DNA of 64,000 bases, from the NCBI GenBank assembly GCA_021297855.1, contig JAJTHM010000011.1, positions 1 through 64,000 of the forward strand, given 5' to 3'. This DNA comes from Sphingobacteriales bacterium (lineage in GTDB: Bacteria; Bacteroidota; Bacteroidia; Chitinophagales; JADJOU01). Position 1 is the stretch's first letter, and each line of letters starts with the position of its first letter. Shown here piece by piece: positions 62,901-64,000 of the stretch. The position numbers and the translations under genes are program-made. The notes under the pieces were generated by a model that did no database searches, was not told the DNA's origin, and saw only the letters and a program-made list of their open reading frames with translations.

Positions 62901-64000
62901 TCCTGACGGATTAAACTTAACAATAAACCCTTCTATATTTCCTTTGGAGGTATTGAATAAGCCTGCCGCTGCAATACCTGCTGTAGATAGTGTATAGCCA
63001 CTTAGATAGACGTTATTGAACTTATCCGTAATGCAATGGGGTCCATAATCGCCATTAGCGCCCCCATAATAGGTTCCCCATAATCTAGATCCAGCGGTAT
63101 TGAATTTGACCAAATAGGCATCATTGCTGCCACCAAATGAGTTTTGAAACCCACCACTGGATATGCCGCTGGTAGAATAGGTGAAGCCAGAGAGATATAC
63201 ATTGAGCTGCGTATCTACACAAACGGAATTTCCATAATCATCTTGTTCTCCTCCATAATAGCTGCCCCAAGCTCTGGTTCCATTGGGGTTGAATTTTACT
63301 AGAAAGCCATCGCGAGCCGTATTTTTTGTATTTTGAAATCCTCCTCCAGATATATTGGTGGTGGAGCGAGTAGTGCCACCAAGATACACACTGCCATTTT
63401 TATCTACGGCGCATTGACCTCCTTCTTCAAGCAAGGTTCCTCCATAAAAGGTTCCCCATTGACGAGTACCACTGGCGTCGAATTTTACCAAAAAAGCATC
63501 AGAAAATCCACCAAACGTATTTTGAAATCCCCCTGTGGCAAAAATATTATTATTGGATTGTGTAGTACCAGCTAGATAAACATTCAAGCCCGTGTCAGTA
63601 GCGCAGGTCACATGTTCCTCTATATTACTTCCGCCGTAATATGTCGCCCACTGTCGAGTTCCGCTAGAATTAAACTTCACCACAAAAGCATCAAAGTCTC
63701 CGCCATGCGTGGTTTGATGCCCACCAGAAGCAATACTAGAGGCAGACATCGTGCGTCCCGCTAGATATACATTGTTGTTTTTATCCACATGACAATAAGT
63801 TCCTCGATCATCATCCGAACCACCGTAATAGGTCGCCCATTGGCGTACACCAGAGGAGTTGAACTTGACTAGAAAAGCATCATTGACACCTCCAAAACTA
63901 GTCTGATGACCTCCAGAAGCTATGGTTGCGCTCGATGCCGTAGCTCCACAGAGATATACATTCCCAGAACCGTCTATAGTTGTATAGCCTCCTGTTTCTG
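59979..64000 (-). CDS. Large T9SS-secreted repeat protein, 5' end outside window
   Basis: The frame is open at the right edge, so only the last 1340 or so codons are seen. From the edge inwards there are seven 52-residue SBBP-type propeller repeats (62720-64000), each like AFLVKFNSSGTRQWATYYGG and NVYLAGTT. A short region follows with CQGDSVIF and YRWFRNN. Then come 13 repeats of 50-51 residues (about 60460-62445), each with two cysteines in the pattern I-C-x(2)-x-x-Y-x-F-N-G...G-x-Y-x-D-T-L-x-N-x-x-G-C-D-S. The last 80 residues (LVYPVPIKDKTYIQFP, ISIYNIDGSNVYSK, LSNGNYILLIVN, YRKTITISR) form a type A T9SS sorting domain. It is probably cell-surface anchored or secreted; a role in adhesion is inferred. 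Confidence 0.88.
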   Translation of the reverse strand, partial: ETGGYTTIDGSGNVYLCGATASSATIASGGHQTSFGGVNDAFLVKFNSSGVRQWATYYGGSDDDRGTYCHVDKNNNVYLAGRTMSASSIASGGHQTTHGGDFDAFVVKFNSSGTRQWATYYGGSNIEEHVTCATDTGLNVYLAGTTQSNNNIFATGGFQNTFGGFSDAFLVKFDASGTRQWGTFYGGTLLEEGGQCAVDKNGSVYLGGTTRSTTNISGGGFQNTKNTARDGFLVKFNPNGTRAWGSYYGGEQDDYGNSVCVDTQLNVYLSGFTYSTSGISSGGFQNSFGGSNDAYLVKFNTAGSRLWGTYYGGANGDYGPHCITDKFNNVYLSGYTLSTAGIAAAGLFNTSKGNIEGFIVKFNPSGTRFWASYYGGSNDDYLLSSVPDGFGNVYYSGQTLSSTQISSGGHQNTYGGAGDVFLVKMSEDPIPYIEIFSNKGDTICQGDSVIFTRSDVNGGSNPRYRWFRNNVMVDTTISYKGGGFNTGDSVKCLLISNAPGLLYDSAWSIAVRFFVHPKKFTTLNIQICKPQTYFFKSQNRNTTGTYRDTLASSKGCDSIITLNLTMKDTSSFFFFDTICSNQSYFFNGAPRTTSGIYKDTLVNSNVCDSFLYLNLFVKTTTSKTIDTSICSKNPYFFNGFFRTVSGTYLDTLINAKGCDSFITLNLTIKSNSSKTIDTAICNGKAYWFKGQNRTTTGTYRDTLVNSIGCDSFVILNLSIKALSFTNLNATICDNQSYVFKSIPRTTAGIYRDTLTNAAGCDSIITLTLTVNARSYKTIFDTICSNKTYFFDGNNLSTSGTYYDTLLNNKNCDSIITLNLFVKNTSNQIINQTICSNTSYFFNGLPRTTSGTYLDTLINSQGCDSFLTLNLSVNSISTNLLNREICLGDSLLFNGVYRKTTGFYRDTLVNSNNCDSFLNLSLVVRNPSFYNFSESRCKNNPYFFNGKYLAASGIYRDTLQNQFGCDSFITLSYTSRDTSSSSFSVSICQGDNYIFDGLPRSVGGVYKLTTLNSAGCDSFVTLYLTVHPTYIKIIDTSICNGNSVFFKGNFLTSPGIYADTFKTIKNCDSIIILRLKNFPPSSHTIYRKFCANSGVWFNGVYRTQNGTYTDTLVNSKGCDSFLTMVLFIDTVHQTILNRSICNYDSFNFNGKFLKTAGIYIDTLKNNGGCDSAVTLNLIVNAPKPITLSKYNSFVLISEIGFRTYSWYLNKVLLPKEKRHYLEVNATGSYLVVGIDSNYCSSKSNEFYMESSGIDNLGNESILVYPVPIKDKTYIQFPASNKNSNATISIYNIDGSNVYSKTHSTQENLLELDLTFLSNGNYILLIVNNKNAYRKTITISR
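60460..62445 (-). repeat. Thirteen tandem two-cysteine repeats (coding)
   Basis: Period of about 152 bases. Every unit keeps I/R-C near its start and C-D-S (mostly G-C-D-S or N-C-D-S) near its end, with a conserved Y/F-x-F-N/K/D-G and Y-x-D-T-L between. Sequences differ at the DNA level, so this is an old, purified repeat array rather than a recent expansion. Confidence 0.8.
62720..64000 (-). repeat. Seven SBBP-type beta-propeller repeats (coding)
   Basis: Seven visible units of about 52 residues share N-V-Y-L-x-G-x-T, S-G-G-x-Q-N/T, D-A-F-L-V-K-F-N and R-x-W-x-T/S-Y-Y-G-G. More units may lie beyond the right edge. Confidence 0.75.

Noticed and set aside
60977-63575. Small frames on both strands across the T9SS repeat gene
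   Set aside because: They are shadows of the repeats and share their periodicity; none has independent features.

Overview
The window is AT-rich chromosomal DNA from a member of the Bacteroidota; genus and species cannot be told from it. Lineage evidence: a surface protein with a type IX secretion (T9SS) C-terminal sorting domain, PorE-like TPR/propeller/OmpA proteins, TonB-dependent receptors with carboxypeptidase-like regulatory domains, a receptor/DUF4249 lipoprotein pair, DUF5723 and DUF6814 proteins, and repeated TAnnTTTG promoter boxes typical of the Bacteroidota primary sigma factor. These boxes often lie only 14-28 bases before start codons with no Shine-Dalgarno, and were used here to choose several starts.

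Layout. 1-2260: the end of a GIY-YIG protein, tRNA-Leu(CAA), and a decayed island of about 1.8 kb between 14-bp direct repeats copied from the tRNA 3' end; it holds broken lipoprotein genes and an intact small putative antitoxin beside a frameshifted GNAT toxin. 2261-8869: housekeeping genes (ureohydrolase-like protein, CcmF/CcsA-type cytochrome c assembly protein, queE, folD, purA). 8907-12475: two tandem PorE-like envelope proteins. 12729-16553: haem-type TonB receptor, two small membrane proteins, pnuC. 16594-20740: orphan zinc-ribbon/HTH protein, a noncoding inverted-repeat element, and a porin-MFS-DUF6814 uptake operon. 21288-24030: AhpD-like protein and FecA-like receptor. 24078-29315: putative acetate-sensing and activation locus, with a small membrane protein, a sodium/solute symporter-histidine kinase fusion, a receiver-only response regulator and acetyl-CoA synthetase.

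29312-39127: lipoproteins, DUF5723, ahcY, an RluA-type pseudouridine synthase, bipA, prmC, a Uma2 nuclease-like protein and a HAD phosphatase. 39194-42369: TonB receptor plus DUF4249 lipoprotein. 42443-47467: two OmpH/Skp chaperones, murI, a thioredoxin-like protein, rfbA and an epimerase, mostly envelope biogenesis. 47478-51204: choice-of-anchor-L/OmpA protein, thyA, and a 2-oxoacid dehydrogenase E2. 51240-54209: two very AT-rich polytopic membrane proteins, probably acquired. 54278-59845: peptide-type double ATPase, truncated haemoglobin, rmuC, TPR, Nudix and SPOR-like proteins. 59979-64000: a large T9SS-secreted repeat protein running off the right edge.

Most of the window looks like stable core genome. 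The unusual parts are the tRNA-Leu island, the sensor-kinase/Acs locus, the inverted-repeat element near 17.2 kb, the MFS carrier with a large periplasmic insertion, the choice-of-anchor-L/OmpA fusion, and the surface protein with 13 two-cysteine repeats. All functions are inferred from reading motifs; no database search was run.
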